Part shown: positions 47,096-60,215 of the stretch, piece by piece
How positions within the stretch are numbered: the first letter of the stretch is position 1
How the letters are laid out: the number at the start of each line of letters is the position of its first letter
Source of the DNA: Alviniconcha marisindica
Taxonomy: Eukaryota > Mollusca > Gastropoda > Provannidae
Assembly: GCA_018857735.1 (NCBI GenBank)
Contig: JABMCL010000883.1
Location: forward strand, 630,001-694,000
Direction: 5' to 3'
DNA: 64,000 bases
The notes under the pieces: model-generated
The model's input: only the letters and a program-made list of their open reading frames with translations
Databases searched by the model: none
What the model was told of the DNA's origin: nothing
Translations under genes and position numbers: made by a program

Positions 47096-47240
47096 ATCTG
47101 GTAATGAGATTGTCAATTCTTCCAGCTCAATGTACCACCTTTCATTGGAACAGGATGGTCAATACTTCCAAGTGCACCATAATTCTTTGGAACAGATGTC
47201 ATCTCCAAGTGGCACCATACTTGGACAGATGTACTAAGTC
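47096..47240. repeat. degenerate transition between arrays
   Basis: Eroded GGAACAGATGTCA and CCAAGTG(T/C)ACCA pieces lead from the 41-bp to the 28-bp array. Confidence 0.75.
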
Positions 47241-48310
47241 ACCATAAGTATTGGACAATTACTAATCTCCTGAGACTTGGTACAATTATATGTCACCAGA
47301 CTTGGACAATACTAAGTCACCATGAGACTTGGACAATTACTAAGTCACCATAAGACTTGGACAATTACTAAGTCACCATAAGACTTGGTTTTAACAATTA
47401 CTAAGTCACCATGAGACTTGGACAATTACTAAGTCACCATAGACTTGGACAATGACTAAGTCACCATGAGACTTGGACAATGACTAAGTCACCATGAGAC
47501 TTGGACAATTACTAAGTCACCATAAGACTTGGACAATTACTAAGTCACCATGAGACTTGGACAATTACTAAGTCACCATGAGACTTGGACAATTACTAAG
47601 TCACCATGAGACTTGGACAATGACTAAGTCACCATGAGACTTGGACAATGACTAAGTCACCATGAGACTTGGACAATTACTAAGTCACCATAAGACTTGG
47701 ACAATTACTAAGTCACCATAAGACTTGGACAATTACTAAGTCACCATAAGACTTGGACAATTACTAAGTCACCATGAGACTTGGACAATGACTAAGTCAC
47801 CATAAGACTCGGACAATTACTAAGTCACCATAAGACTTGGACAATTACTAAGTCACCCTAAGACTTGGACAATTACTAAGTCACCGTAAGACTCGGACAA
47901 TTACTAAGTCACCATAAGACTTGGACAATTACTAAGTCACCCTAAGACTTGGACAATGACTAAGTCACCATAAGACTCGGACAATTACTAAGTCACCGTA
48001 AGACTCGGACAATTACTAAGTCACCCTAAGACTCGGACAATTACTAAGTCACCCTAAGACTCGGACAATTACTAAGTCACCCTAAGACTTGGACAATTAC
48101 TAAGTCACCCAAAGACTCGGACAATTACTAAGTCACCCTAAGACTTGGACAATTACTAAGTCACCCTAAGACTTGGACAATTACTAAGTCACCGTAAGAC
48201 TTGGACAATTACTAAGTCACCATAAGACTTGGACAATTACTAAGTCACCATGAGACTTGGACAATTACTAAGTCACCATAAAACTTGGACAATTACTAAG
48301 TCACCATGAG
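47241..48310. repeat. 28-bp minisatellite, about 37 copies
   Basis: Unit GGACAATTACTAAGTCACCA plus TGAGACTT. Variants CACCATAAG, CACCCTAAG, CACCGTAAG, GACTCGG and AATGACT occur in patches, giving a variant map along the array. Confidence 0.97.
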
Positions 48311-48745
48311 AAGTGTCATCCTGAGATGACCCTGCGTTATTCACACAATGTTAAATTACTGTGAGAAGTATTCACCGTGAGAAGTGTCATCCTGAGCTGA
48401 CCCTGTGTTATTCACACAATGTTAAATTACTGTGAGAAGCATTCACCGTGAGAAGTGTCATCCTGAGCTGACCCTGCATTATTCACACAATGTTTAATTA
48501 CTAACTGTGAGAAGTATTCACCGTGAGAAGTGTCATCCTGAGCTGACCCTGCATTATTCACACAATGTTAAATTACTGTGAGAAGTATTCACCGTGAGAA
48601 GTGTCATCCTGAGCTGACCCTGCGCGTTAGTCACTCAATGTTAAATTGCTAACTGTGAGAAGTATTCACCGTGAGAAGTGTCATCCTGAGCTGACCCTGT
48701 GTTAGTCACAGGCTGTTAAATTGCTAACTGTGAGAAGTGCCATCA
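48304..48745. repeat. ~71-bp tandem repeat, 6 copies
   Basis: Core GAAGTGTCATCCTGAGCTGA then CCCTGCATTATTCACACAAT and GTTAAATTACTGTGAGAAGT. It begins in the last CACCATGAG of the 28-bp array. Confidence 0.95.
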
Positions 48746-49750
48746 CTATTTCTGTTTTGTCTGTAAAGTGCACTCCATATGTTAAAAAACAGGGGGTTGC
48801 CTTCAAATATATTTAAATATATACTGATTTCACATACAACACCAGACATAAAACAAAGCATACATGTACAAACATCACAAATTTTTGAAGAGTTGGTCCC
48901 TTCAATGTTACCCCTGTTAAAAGAGCACATAAGGCTAGGACATGTGGATACGTTGATCATTCTAATTTATTGATACCAGATTAAAGATTTTTTTAATTTA
49001 TATAAAAGAATGGACAGAAACACACACAATTTTTAATTTATATAAACACATAATGGCAAGTACCCGTGCCACATGGCAGCTAGCTGCACATACCACCTGC
49101 CAACTAGGAATGAATGAATGAATGAAAGAAAATGTATATATACAGCACATAAACAGACTTCCACCCAAAACCTTGCATGCTGACAACTATCACCTCCTGG
49201 CTGCTGAACAAGAGCCATGTAAAGAGCCTAATTCTTGATGAACAGTGTCTGAGAATATTCTGGGAAAGTCAGGAGAATGGTTCATTAGCAGAACATGACA
49301 AGACAAAACAGCAAGAGGACCAGGCAGAAAAACAAGAGAGGAGATAGGAAAGAGGAATGAAATGACAGCCCTGAGATTCCAGGCAGGGGGCGACATCAGA
49401 CACCCCCAGCTGCCCTCGGGGTGGCCCTTAGGCAACAGTTCAAATATGTCATGTAAATGATAATAATTATAATCATAATCATCATCAGGAGGAAAAACTG
49501 ACCACATAATTCAGTTATAAACAATCAAAGGTGCTTTACAGTAATATATTCTATCAAAAACAATATGACTACGCACAGAGTCTACATGATTTTACTTACA
49601 TCTTCAAACCACTATCATTACAATTACTCAGTCAAAGACATCCGCACTAACTGGCTCTGACAAGACACAGTCACATGATCAAAACCCAGGTAGTTAACAC
49701 TACACAGCTACTGACTAGGACAGTACACAAACAATGAATTGATTTACATC
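48746..49750. other. unique spacer
   Basis: Contains a short element (TTGATACCAGATTAAAGA then GAATGGACAGAAACA, 48968-49030) also present at 56815-56945. Around 49155-49350 both strands are open for 60-105 codons with no recognised domain. Confidence 0.5.
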
Positions 49751-49759
49751 ACTATCCAG

Positions 49760-50690
49760 CGCAAGACAGACTTTAAGTACAGGCACATGCAAGATTTAAA
49801 ACTCAACCCTCAATACAGGCACACGCAGGATTCAACACTCAGTCCTCAAGACAGGCACACATAGGATTACCACTCACCTTCATACAGGACACATAGGATA
49901 CCAACTTCAATACAGGCACACACAGGATTACCAACCTTCAATACAGGCACACACAGGATTACCTACTACTTAGTACAGACACAACAAGGATTTTCATCAC
50001 TTAAAACCAGGCACAAGGAACAGACTTTAAGTACAGGCACATGCAAGATTTAAAACTCAACCCTCAATACAGGCACACGCAGGATTCAACACTCAGTCCT
50101 CAAGACAGGCACACATAGGATTACCACTCAACCTTCAATACAGGCACACATAGGATTACCAAACTTCAATACAGGCACACACAGGATTACCAACCTTCAA
50201 TACAGGCACACACAGGATTACCACTCAATCTTCAATACAGGCACACACAGGATTACCACTCAACCTTCAATACAGGCACACACAGGATTACCAACCTTAA
50301 TACAGGCACACCAGGATTACCACTCAACTTCGGGTTCAATACAGGCACACACAGGATTAAATCAACCTTCAATACAGGCACACACAGGATTACCACTCAA
50401 CCTTCAATACAGGCACACACAGGATTACCACTCAATCTCGACTTACCAACTACAGGCCACGGATTACCACTCACTCATACAGGCATTACCACTCAACCCT
50501 CAATACAGACACACACAGGATTACCACTCAACCTTCAATACAGGCACACACAGGATTACCACTCAACCTTCAATACAGGCACACACAGGATTACCACTCA
50601 ACCTTCAATACAGGCACACACAGGATTACCACTCAACCTTCAATACAGGCACACACAGGATTACCACTCAACCTTCAATACAGGCTTGAC
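49760..50690. repeat. 35-bp minisatellite, about 25 copies
   Basis: Core CAATACAGGCACACACAGGA then TTACCACTCAACCTT. A 110-bp stretch (49767-49876) is repeated exactly at 50021-50130. Many short deletions occur between copies. Confidence 0.95.
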
Positions 50691-51778
50691 CCTCAACCTT
50701 CAATACAGCAATCAATACACACAGGATTACCACTCAACTTCAATACAGGCACACACAGGATTACCCCTAACCTTCAATACAGGCACACACAGGATTACAT
50801 CACAGGATTACCCTCAACTTCAATACCAGGTACAACAGGATTACCCTCAAATCAATACAGAGGTACATACAGGATTACCCTCACATCAATACAAGGTACA
50901 TACAGGATTACCTCACAATCAATACAAGGATACATACAGGATTTACCCTCACATCAATACAGGAACAACAGGATTACCCTCACATCAATACAGAGGGTAT
51001 CATACAGGATTATCCCTCATCAATCACACACACAGGATCATACAGGATTACCCTCAGCAATCAATACAAGGTACATACAGGATTACCCTCAGCAATTTAA
51101 TACAGCACAGGATACACTACAGCCGATTTACCCTCAGCAATCAATACGAGGGATACATACAGGATTATCCCTCAGCAATCAATACAGGCATACATACAGA
51201 TTCTATCACATCAGCAATCAATACAGCAAGGATACATACAGGATTTATCCCTCAGCAATCAATACACACAGGATACATACAGGATTTATCCCTCAGCAAT
51301 CAATACAGAGGGTATACATACAGGATTTATCCCTCAGCAATCAATACAGATACATACAGGATTTATCCCTCAGCAATCAATACAGGATACATACAGGATT
51401 ATCCCTCAGCAATCAATACAGAGGGTATACATACAGGATTACCCCCAAAAAAATCTTTATCCCCCCCTTTTTTTAGCAATCAATACACACAGGATACATA
51501 CAGGATTTATCCCTCAGCAACCAAAAATCAATTTTCCCTCAGCAACAAACACACAGATACATACAGGATTTACCCTACACAAAACAAGGGATACATCAAT
51601 CATCCCTCAGCAATCAATACAGAGGGTATACATACAGGATTTATCCCTCAGCAATCAATACAGAGGGTATACATACAGGATTTATCCCTCAGCAATCAAT
51701 ACAGAGGGTATACATACAGGATTTATCCCTCAGCAATCAATACAGAGGGTATACATACAGGATTCATCCCTCAGTTTC
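50691..51778. repeat. ~40-bp minisatellite derived from the 35-bp array
   Basis: Core CAGGATTTATCCCTCAGCAA then TCAATACAGAGGGTATACATA. Degenerate on the left, uniform at 51600-51770. Shares AATACA and CAGGATTA with the preceding array. A 402-codon plus frame results. Confidence 0.93.
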
Positions 51779-51995
51779 TCCAAAGCATTGTGACATGCAT
51801 GACCTGTCACAGGCCTACAGCTACGACTCACTTAGCCACTGCTGCGTCAGGCCCACCACTCTCACCTACCACTCTTTCCAAACAATCTCCATGATACGCT
51901 TTAACAGCACCTACCTATGGCCCTATGCATGTTGCAACCAAAAACAACATCCACATAGGCTACATATCATTCAGAAGACATATATGCAAAATACC
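51779..51995. other. unique spacer
   Basis: Nothing recognised. Confidence 0.5.
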
Positions 51996-52250
51996 CTAAC
52001 ATCCAATGTGTGAACACAAATGCTCTTTCAAACACACCCACTTTTACACACTCCCCTTCATTTAATGTGTGAACACAGTCATTTTTGCTGACTGCCCTAA
52101 CATTCACTATGAGACCACAAGCACACTTGTATATTGCTGTAATGTGCACTGTGTGAACACAAACGTTTGCAAACAGCCCTAGCATTCACTATGTAAATGC
52201 AAACACTTGCAAACTGCCCTAACATTCAAGATGTGAACACAACCAGGAGT
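51996..52250. repeat. degenerate ~40-45-bp tandem repeat, about 6 copies
   Basis: Copies share CTAACATTCACTATGTGAAC and ACAAACACTTGCAAAC in eroded form. Confidence 0.8.
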
Positions 52251-53244
52251 AGATACAACCAGTGTTGTGAACTTCCTCAGAAATCGAAGCGTGAACAAAT
52301 CACTCTTACAGTTACTGAGTGAGCTAGCCTGCATTTTTTCAGTGACAAACTGAAACCTCACGCTGCAAAACAAACAAAAAATCTATTCTAAAAGTCAGAA
52401 TTTATTCAAACACATTCATTTTTTGACAGGTGGATCTTTTCTGATTCACAAGTTTTGTAAATATTGTTTTTCCCCCCAAACAGGTTTGCTCTGCATCGTT
52501 CTAGCATGTTCATCCACAGAAAGTTAAGGTTACTCTACAATTATAAATGTGAAGATAAACTGACCCAGTTACTGTTACTTTACTGGAACACAGACAGCCT
52601 CTGCCCACACAATGACAGAGGCTGAAGCCTGTAGAGAGATCTATTTCAATTCTTAACCAATGTGCCAGGGAAGAACACTTCAGGTATTAAATTGTCCATG
52701 CAACTTTGAAGGCAGGGTTTTCTGTGATGGCATCATCTACCACCCTGAGGTGTTCAGTTGCATAAATAAATCAAGTCTTTGGGGCAAAAATCTAAACAAA
52801 AACAAAAAAGAAAAGAAAGTGTTCAGTTTTAATTAGCCTTCAGTGGTATGTGGACTAAAACGTTCTGCAAATAGATGAGCACTAACCTAACCTTTCTTCT
52901 TCTTTTTTATTAACATGAACACATTAAAAAAAAAAAAATTAAAGCACCATTGGAGTCCAAACACTCTGACCAAATGATTCTCGTTATTTTATAATGTAGT
53001 GCTTACTTTACAACTAAATCATTTATAAAATATTAAAAGAAAAAAGCTGTTTTGAAAGGCAAACAATGTTAAAAAGTGTTCATTGTATTTATATTGCTGA
53101 ATATCTGTTTCAAGTAAAATTAAGCTTTGATGCCTGATTCAGACTTCTTGAACTGAACTGAAGGGTTCAAGATCAACAGCAAGTAGATTTCATCATTCCA
53201 CTACTGACAAGGGGTAGGAGACTAACACAGCATGAAATAGTCTA
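52251..53244. other. AT-rich unique region
   Basis: Longest AT-rich unique stretch, with an A run at 52927-52938. No gene or dispersed repeat recognised. Confidence 0.55.
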
Positions 53245-54700
53245 AAATCCTCTAACACCTCTCCTTGACATTACACAGAAGTAGGGCTGTCTGAACACCT
53301 CTCCTTGACACCACACAAAAGTACAGGGCTGTCTGAACACCTCTCCTTGACAACATGCAGAAGTACAGGGCTGTCTGAACACCTCTCCTTGACACCACAC
53401 AAAAGTACAGGGCTGTCTGAATACCTCTCCTTGACACAACACAAAAGTACAGGGCTGTCTGAACACCTCTCCTTGACACTACACAAAAGTACAGGGCTGT
53501 CTGAACACCTCTCCTTGACACTACACAAAAGTACAGGGCTGTCTGAACACCTCTCCTTGACACAACACAAAAGTACAGGGCTGTCTGAACACCTCTCCTT
53601 GACACTACACAAAAGTACAGGGCTGTCTGAACACCTCTCCTTGACACCACACAAAAGTACAGGGCTGTCTGAACACCTCTCCTTGACACTACACAAAAGT
53701 ACAGGGCTGTCTGAACACCTCTCCTTGACACCACACAAAAGTACAGGGCTGTCTGAACACCTCTCCTTGACATTACACAGAAGTACAGGGCTGTCTGAAC
53801 ACCTCTCCTTGACACCACACAAAAGTACAGGGCTGTCTGAACACCTCTCCTTGACACCACACAAAAGTACAGGGCTGTCTGAACACCTCTCCTTGACACA
53901 CACAAAGTCAGGCTGTCTGAAACCTCTCCTTGACACTACACAAAAGTACAGGGCTGTCTGAACACCTCTCCTTGACACACACAAAAGTACAGGGCTGTCT
54001 GAAACCTCTCCTTGACACTACACAAATCACTGTCTGAACACCTCTCCTGACACAAAATCAGGCTGTCTGAACACCTCTCCTTGACACTACACAAAAGTAC
54101 AGGGCTGTCTGAAACCTCTCCTTGACACACACAAAAGTACAGGGCTGTCTGAACACCTCTCCTTGACACCACACAAAAGTACAGGGCTGTCTGAACATCT
54201 CCTTGCTCTCTGTCTGACATCCTTGACACACAAAGTACAGGGCTGTCTGAACACCTCTCCTTGACACTACACAAAAGTACAGGGCTGTCTGAACACCTCT
54301 CCTTGACACCACACAAAAGTACAGGGCTGTCTGAAACCTCTCCTTGACACTACACAAAAGTACAGGGCTGTCTGAACACCTCTCCTTGACACACACAAAA
54401 GTACAGGGCTGTCTGAAACCTCTCCTTGACACACACAAAAGTACAGGGCTGTCTGAACACCTCTCCTTGACACCACACAAAAGTACAGGGCTGTCTGAAC
54501 ACCTCTCCTTGACACTACACAAAAGTACAGGGCTGTCTGAACACTCTCCTTGACACCACTCAGGGCTGTCTGAACACTCTCCTTGACCTCGTCACTGTCT
54601 GACATCCACCCATATCTGACCACTCTTGACACATACATAAATACAGTGCTGTCTGAACCTTCTCCTGAATCACTCCAGCTGTCTGATCTCACACTCATGT
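53245..54700. repeat. 42-bp minisatellite, about 34 copies
   Basis: Unit CACCTCTCCTTGACACCACA plus CAAAAGTACAGGGCTGTCTGAA. The left part (53280-53890) is near perfect. From 53890 many copies carry 1-12-bp deletions, and the end decays after 54540. The 14-codon unit leaves open frames on both strands. Confidence 0.97.
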
Positions 54701-55395
54701 CGAACTTCCTTGACCATCAGTAGATTGGCATTCTGACACTCCTCTGATCACATCTGACATTCTGACCTACTCATGTCTGACCATCTCATGTCTGACATCT
54801 ATGTCTGACCTTCTCATGTCTGACAATCTTGTGTCTGGCCTCATGTCTGACCATCCCCTGTCTGACCTTCTCCTGTCTGACCTTCTCCTGTCTGACCTTC
54901 TCCTGTCTGACCATCTCATGTCTGACCTCATGTTTGTCCATCTCTTGTCTGACCTTCTCATGTCTGACCATTTCCTGACCTCATGTCTGATTATGCCTGA
55001 CCTCATGTCTGACCTTCTCATGTCTGACCATTTCCTGACCTTATGTCTGATTATGCCTGACCTTCTCATGTCTGACCATCTCCTGACCTCATGTCTGATC
55101 ATGCCTGACTTCATGTCTGACCATCTCCTGACCTCATGTCTGATCATGCCTGACCTCATGTCTGACCATCTCCTGACCTCATGTCTGATCATGCCTGACT
55201 TCATGTCTGACCATCTCCTGACCTCATGTCTGATCATGCCTGACTTCATGTCTGACCATCTCCTGACCTCATGTCTGACCTTCTCATGTCTGATCATCTC
55301 CTGACCTCATGCCTGATCATGCCTGACTTCATGTCTGACCATCTCATGTCTGACCTTCTCACACCTGACCTTCTCATGCCTGATCATCACATGCC
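54701..55395. repeat. 15-bp repeat with 45-bp higher order
   Basis: Basic word TGTCTGACCTTCTCA, organised from about 54960 as 45-bp units with TGTCTGACCATCTCCTGACC and TCATGTCTGATCATGCCTGA. It shares GTCTGA with the 42-bp array to its left. Confidence 0.94.
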
Positions 55396-55439
55396 AGTAT
55401 GACACAGTTTCCACGTCATTAACGTCTTGATTAATGGGG

Positions 55440-55830
55440 TTCCATTGTACACATAAAATTATTATCAACATCTAATCCAACTGTAATTATTAACATGTAA
55501 TCCATTTGTAATTATGAACATGTAATCCAATTGTAATTATGAACATATAATCCATCTGTAATGATCAACAACATGTGATTCAATTGTAATCAACAACATG
55601 TGATCCAACTGTAATTAGAAGCACAAAGTCCAATTGTGGTGATCCTCATGTGATCCAACTGTATCAACATGTAGTCCAGTTACAATCATCAACATGTAGT
55701 CCATTTGTACTTATTAACATGTATGTAATTCAACAGCAATTATCAACACGTCATGCAATACAACCATAATTATCAACATGTAATACAGCTATAGCCATCA
55801 ACATGAAACTGGTAGCCCCATTGTGTGCCT
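55440..55830. repeat. ~25-bp AT-rich minisatellite, about 14 copies
   Basis: Core AATTATGAACATGTAATCCA plus TTGT; more degenerate to the right. Confidence 0.9.
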
Positions 55831-56019
55831 AGATACTGCACGTCGAAGTTATTGCCATCATACTAAATGTATTATAATCATAATAATAAATGCATTTCTA
55901 ATGCACCAAATCCCTCTATGACTATACATGTGTGAGGTTCAAAGTGCTATACATGAAGTATTGCAAAACATAACCTAATTAAAAAATGCATTACATATCT
56001 CATCCACACATGCACACCT
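55831..56019. other. unique spacer
   Basis: Nothing recognised. Confidence 0.5.
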
Positions 56020-56232
<213 letters not shown>

Positions 56233-56536
56233 CCCCTCACTTCCCTCTCTCTCTCCCAGTCTCTCTCCACCCCCACCCCCTAATAATCACCAGTCAGCCA
56301 GTGAAAATGTCAGCAGCAAGAAAGAAAAGAAAACTGAAGTATGGCATCCAATGCCTGTGAGACTGAAAGGGTTAGAGTAGCTCAGAGTAGGCAGAGGGAA
56401 AGAAAAAGGTTTTAGGGGAAGTTTTGAACTGTGAGAGAGAATTGCAGCATTGGACAAGAGCCGGATGCACCCAACAGGCTCTTTATGAAAGGACAGGACT
56501 CCCTGTCTCTGTCTTTCTCTCCCGTCGGGTTTAGTC
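56233..56536. other. unique flank of the 171-bp element
   Basis: On the minus strand a short frame reads QFKTSPKTFFF at about 56395-56427, faintly like the FKxxLKT end of LINE polymerases. Too weak to call. Confidence 0.35.
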
Positions 56537-56707
56537 TGTGGTGGTGATGTGGAGCTTAATGTCCTTGGATCTGGGGTTGACATATTAGGAACAAACTGTG
56601 ACCAATGCGTGTGCACGGTTCAACGTTGCTTTACATCCACAGAAATCCTAAGGCTCATTAGGACGGGGAGCCCAGGACGACCACCTCCACCTTCACGCAG
56701 CTCCTGA
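56537..56707 (-). repeat. conserved 171-bp dispersed element, copy B
   Basis: Inverted relative to copy A at 28040-28210. On the minus strand it reads QELREGGGGRPGLPVLMSLR then ISVDVKQR and a stop, and in another frame HWSQFVPNMST. A single-base gap relative to A near 56555-56565 shifts the frame. No SINE lies beside this copy, so the element is independent of the SINE near copy A. Confidence 0.75.
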
Positions 56708-57164
56708 GCTCTGTGGGTTTACTCTGTTTAAGGTCTTCCACATCTAAATATAACACCTCAACAATTAATTACTTGCTAGGGTTTTTTTTCTACACTTTGA
56801 CCTAAAACTAATTTACTGATACCAGATTAAAGAAAAATATAAGAAAGAAATGGGCAGAAACAATACAAAATCATAAAATGTTACATAAATGCAAGCTGTC
56901 TTAATTAAAACCATCACAAAGAAATGGACAGAAACTTTTTTCTTTTTTTTAAATTAAATGAAGAAATGTTATGTAAATGCAAGCTGTCTTAAAGCCATCA
57001 TATCCCACTGCCCAGTCATGTAAAACTGACAATTCTTTGTAGAAATCCATGATTTTCCTGATAACTGAGAGCCTATGCCTGAATGTGTAACCTGTTACAC
57101 AAGGGACGCTGCTCAACAGGCAGTATCAGCCTGCAGCACTAGCCTACCTCAGATGAGGCTACAG
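56708..57164. other. AT-rich spacer with a dispersed short element
   Basis: Contains TGATACCAGATTAAAGA and two GAAATGGxCAGAAAC copies (about 56818-56945), shared with 48968-49030. Confidence 0.5.
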
Positions 57165-57352
57165 AAATTTACAAAACTAACTGTGCCTTGGCCAACTGTA
57201 CTAAATAGCAACCTAATTTATTTGCATGATACTCCAACTCATGATGATGCATCACCATACCAAGTTTGGTTACACAAGGTGGAGCTGTTCAGAGGCTATT
57301 GTCTACACAAAGCCTGACCAGGTGGACCGACGGACAGCGTGACTCCAGTACA
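57165..57352 (+). repeat. TGACCTTGACC-type repeat with terminal block
   Basis: Diverged first half (CTGTGCCTTGGCCAACTG), then CATCACCATACCAAGTTTGG and TTACACAAGGTGGAGCTGTT. It ends with GGTGGACCGACGGACAGCGT and GACTCCAGTACAGCCCC. A related end phrase GACGGTGACTCCAGTACGAT is at 4579-4598. Confidence 0.65.
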
Positions 57353-57477
57353 GCCCCTAACTTTGTTACGGAGGGAATAAACAGGACGTCAGGCAGAAAA
57401 GGCAGACCAAGTGACAGGACTCAAAATCACCTTCACCTTGGACTGAATGTATCCTGTTCACATCTTACCCTTCACCT

Positions 57478-58065
57478 TTACAGGCAGCAGGTCACATTCA
57501 CTGTGAATCTGGCCATTTTCACTGTGAGTGCGAGTCAGGCCACTTTCAATGTGAGTGTGAATCAGGCCACTTTCACTGTGAACCTGGCCAATTTCACTGT
57601 GAGTGTGAGTCAGGTCACTTCACTGTGAATCAGGCCACATTCACTGAATCAGGCCACATTCACTATGAACCAGGCCACTTTAACTGTTAGCGTGACTCAG
57701 GCCACTTTCACCGTGAATGTGAGTCAGGTCACTTTCACTGTGAGTCAGGCCACGTTCACTGTGAGTCAGGCCACTTTCAGAGTCAGGCCATGTTCACTGT
57801 GAGTCAGGCCACATTCATTGTGAGTCAGACCACTTTCACTGTGAGTCAGGCCACTTTCACTGTGAGTCAGGTCACTTTCATGTTGCAGTCACTGTACTCA
57901 GACTCCATTCATACTGAATCAGTTCAGGCCACATTCACTGTGGATCAAGCCACATTCACTGTGAATCAGACCACATTCACTGTGAATCAGGCTATGTCCA
58001 CCATGAATCAGGCCATGTTCATTGTGAAACATTCAGTTTGAATCAGGACACTGTCGCTATGACAG
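57478..58065. repeat. ~21-24-bp minisatellite, about 25 copies
   Basis: Core GTGAGTCAGGCCACTTTCAC plus TGT, with GTGAATCAGGCCACATTCAC variants. Confidence 0.94.
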
Positions 58066-58337
58066 TGCATTTAATAATCATTTTGATGGCAAGATCCTGA
58101 TTTAACATTTCATTAAACTATATTATAATTTGAAACCAAGTTCTCTAAACAGCACCATGAACACAAGAACATACTGTGAGGCTGAAGTTAAACTTCACAT
58201 GTAAATGCAAACACTGAAGACAATCAGCACACTAATCATGTGGATCACAACTTCTGTACATCGCCATTATATACAACATTCTCTCTTATTATTATCATCA
58301 TACTGGTCCCAGTAGTAAAGACAAAGAAGATCACTCA
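58066..58337. other. AT-rich unique spacer
   Basis: Nothing recognised. Confidence 0.5.
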
Positions 58338-58452
58338 TTCTCTGATTCAGCCTGTCAAAAAGCGTCACTGATTCAGCCTGTCAAAAAGCGTCACTGATTC
58401 AGCCTGTCAAAAAGCGTCACTGATTCAGCCTGTCAAAAAGCGTCACTGCACT
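58338..58452. repeat. 26-bp tandem repeat, 4 copies
   Basis: Unit TGATTCAGCCTGTCAAAAAG plus CGTCAC, identical in consecutive copies. Confidence 0.95.
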
Positions 58453-58479
58453 AACACCGTGAGCCAAGGCTATGCATCC

Positions 58480-59135
58480 TGTCACACAGTTTCACCACAC
58501 TAACCATGAGCCACGGTCACCACATTAACCATGAGCCACGGTCACCACACTAACCACAGTCACCACACTAACCATGAGCTACAGTCACCACACTAACCAC
58601 GAGCTATGGTCACCACAGCCATTGTCACCACACTAACCATGAGCCACAACCATGAACCACGGTCACCACGCTAACCATGAGCCGCAGTCACCATGCTAAC
58701 CATGAGCCGCGGTCACCACGCCAACCATGAGCCACGGTCACCACGCTAACCATGAGCTACGGTCACCACGCTAACCATGAGCCGCGGTCACCACGCTAAC
58801 CATGAGCCACAACCATGAACCACGGTCACCACGCTAACCATGAGCCGCGGTCACCATGCTAACCATGAGCCACAGTCACCACGCTAACCATGAGCCACGG
58901 TCACCACGCTAACCATGAGCCACGGTCACCACGCTAACCATGAGCCATGGTCACCCCACTAACCATGAGCCGCTGTCACCATGCTAACCATGAGCCACAA
59001 CCATGAACCACGGTCACCACGCTAACCACGAGCCGCGGTCACCACGCTAACCATGAGCCGCGGTCACCACGCTAACCATGAGCCGTGGTCACCACGCTAA
59101 CCATGAGCCGCGGTCACCACGCTAACCACGAGCCA
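58480..59135. repeat. 25-bp minisatellite, about 25 copies
   Basis: Core GGTCACCACGCTAACCATGA plus GCCAC or GCCGC. An extra block CACAACCATGAACCAC recurs about every 150-180 bp (58645, 58807, 58995), indicating higher-order duplication. Confidence 0.95.
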
Positions 59136-59624
59136 GTCATCAACATGGGGGCAGAGCTGCCACACAGTCATTAATCGCTCATCACTGAACCCAAACAGCA
59201 CTTCCAAAATGTAAAGATCAGTGACCCATTTTGTTGTGCTTTGTTTTTCACCAACTATATTCAGTTTACTACCATATGTGCAAGACCTGACACACCACCT
59301 TATGATTGCTTATGACAGAAAACTGACCCAAGGTCTGCCAAGCACACTGACTGAACCCACTCACTCTCTGAAATACAATTCCAACAGTAGACACAGCCAC
59401 AGGGGTGGAAGATTCTCACTCCCTAAAACAAACACAATCTGATACAAAAGCATCATTTTCACCCTCTGCTATGTCAGTTTTTGATGAGAACTATGATGGA
59501 TTTTTGATCGTGTGTGTGTGTGTAATGATTTTATATACTCTGATTAGTCTGTTATGTACAACAATAGATCTGGTCAGGAACAGCATTATTGTTTATCAGT
59601 CTCTGTGGGTAGAGGAGGAGGAGG
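59136..59624. other. unique spacer
   Basis: Nothing recognised; short TG run at 59510-59523. Confidence 0.5.
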
Positions 59625-59714
59625 GGGAGTGTGTGTGTGTGTGTGTGTGTGTGTGTTGTGTTGTGTTGTGTTGTGTTGTGTTGTGTTGTGTTGTGTTGTG
59701 TTGTGTGTGTTGTG

Positions 59715-59759
<45 letters not shown>

Positions 59760-59874
59760 TGTGTTGTGTTGTTGTGTTGTGTGTGTTGTGTGTGTGTTGT
59801 GTTGTGTTGTGTGTGTGTTGTGTGTGTGTGTGTGTGTGTGTGTGTTTGTGTGTGTTGTGTGTGTGTGTGTGTGT

Positions 59875-59922
<48 letters not shown>

Positions 59923-59935
59923 GTGTGTGCGTGGG
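59625..59935. repeat. (TG)n with (GTGTT)n
   Basis: TG tracts interrupted by a pentamer run of GTGTT (59653-59708) and scattered TTG. All six frames give Cys/Val or His/Thr strings, not protein. Confidence 0.97.
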
Positions 59936-60056
59936 GGGGTGCATACATGCGTGTGTGCACGCACGTTTGTATTAACTGGCTGCATTTTCTTTTATTGAGA
60001 AATGAGCGACATCACAGATTTCCTATTAGGACGAACAAAGTATTATCTTATATAAC
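59936..60056 (+). mobile_element. 3' end of a short retroelement, copy 2
   Basis: Follows a TG tract as copy 1 does. Hairpin TCCTA-T-TAGGA at 60021-60031, then ACAAAGTATTATCTTAT. Relative to copy 1 the stem base pair T-A is A-T, so pairing is kept. The minus strand also offers AATAAA at 59991-59996, a possible polyadenylation signal for the leftward gene. Confidence 0.6.
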
Positions 60057-60215
60057 TTTATGTACATATTGACAGCTGCTCTTTCACACAAAGCACCTTT
60101 GTCTGCTTGCTTTGGGATTTTTAATCTCTGTGGTTGTTTCTACATGGTGTATTGTTCAAAGTTATTCTTGTTTGTTTTGGGGAAGGGCTGTCACTGTGGC
60201 ACTCAGTGGTTGGAG
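60057..60215. other. unique spacer
   Basis: T-rich unique DNA; would be 3' UTR or downstream DNA if the minus-strand gene at 61155 is real. Confidence 0.4.

Noticed and set aside
46075..47247. 390-codon plus frame
   Set aside because: Generated by the 41/45-bp array; neighbouring frames are also open.
48724..48960. 78-codon Cys-containing minus frame
   Set aside because: Starts and ends in repeat-flanking AT-rich DNA; the Cys pattern fits no known domain.
49155..49507. Possible exon on either strand
   Set aside because: Both strands are open; the plus peptide ends in a purine-driven Lys/Gln/Glu run, so composition may explain it.
59653..59708. Telomere-like repeat
   Set aside because: The pentamer is GTGTT and embedded in TG repeats; no TTAGGG-type run is present.
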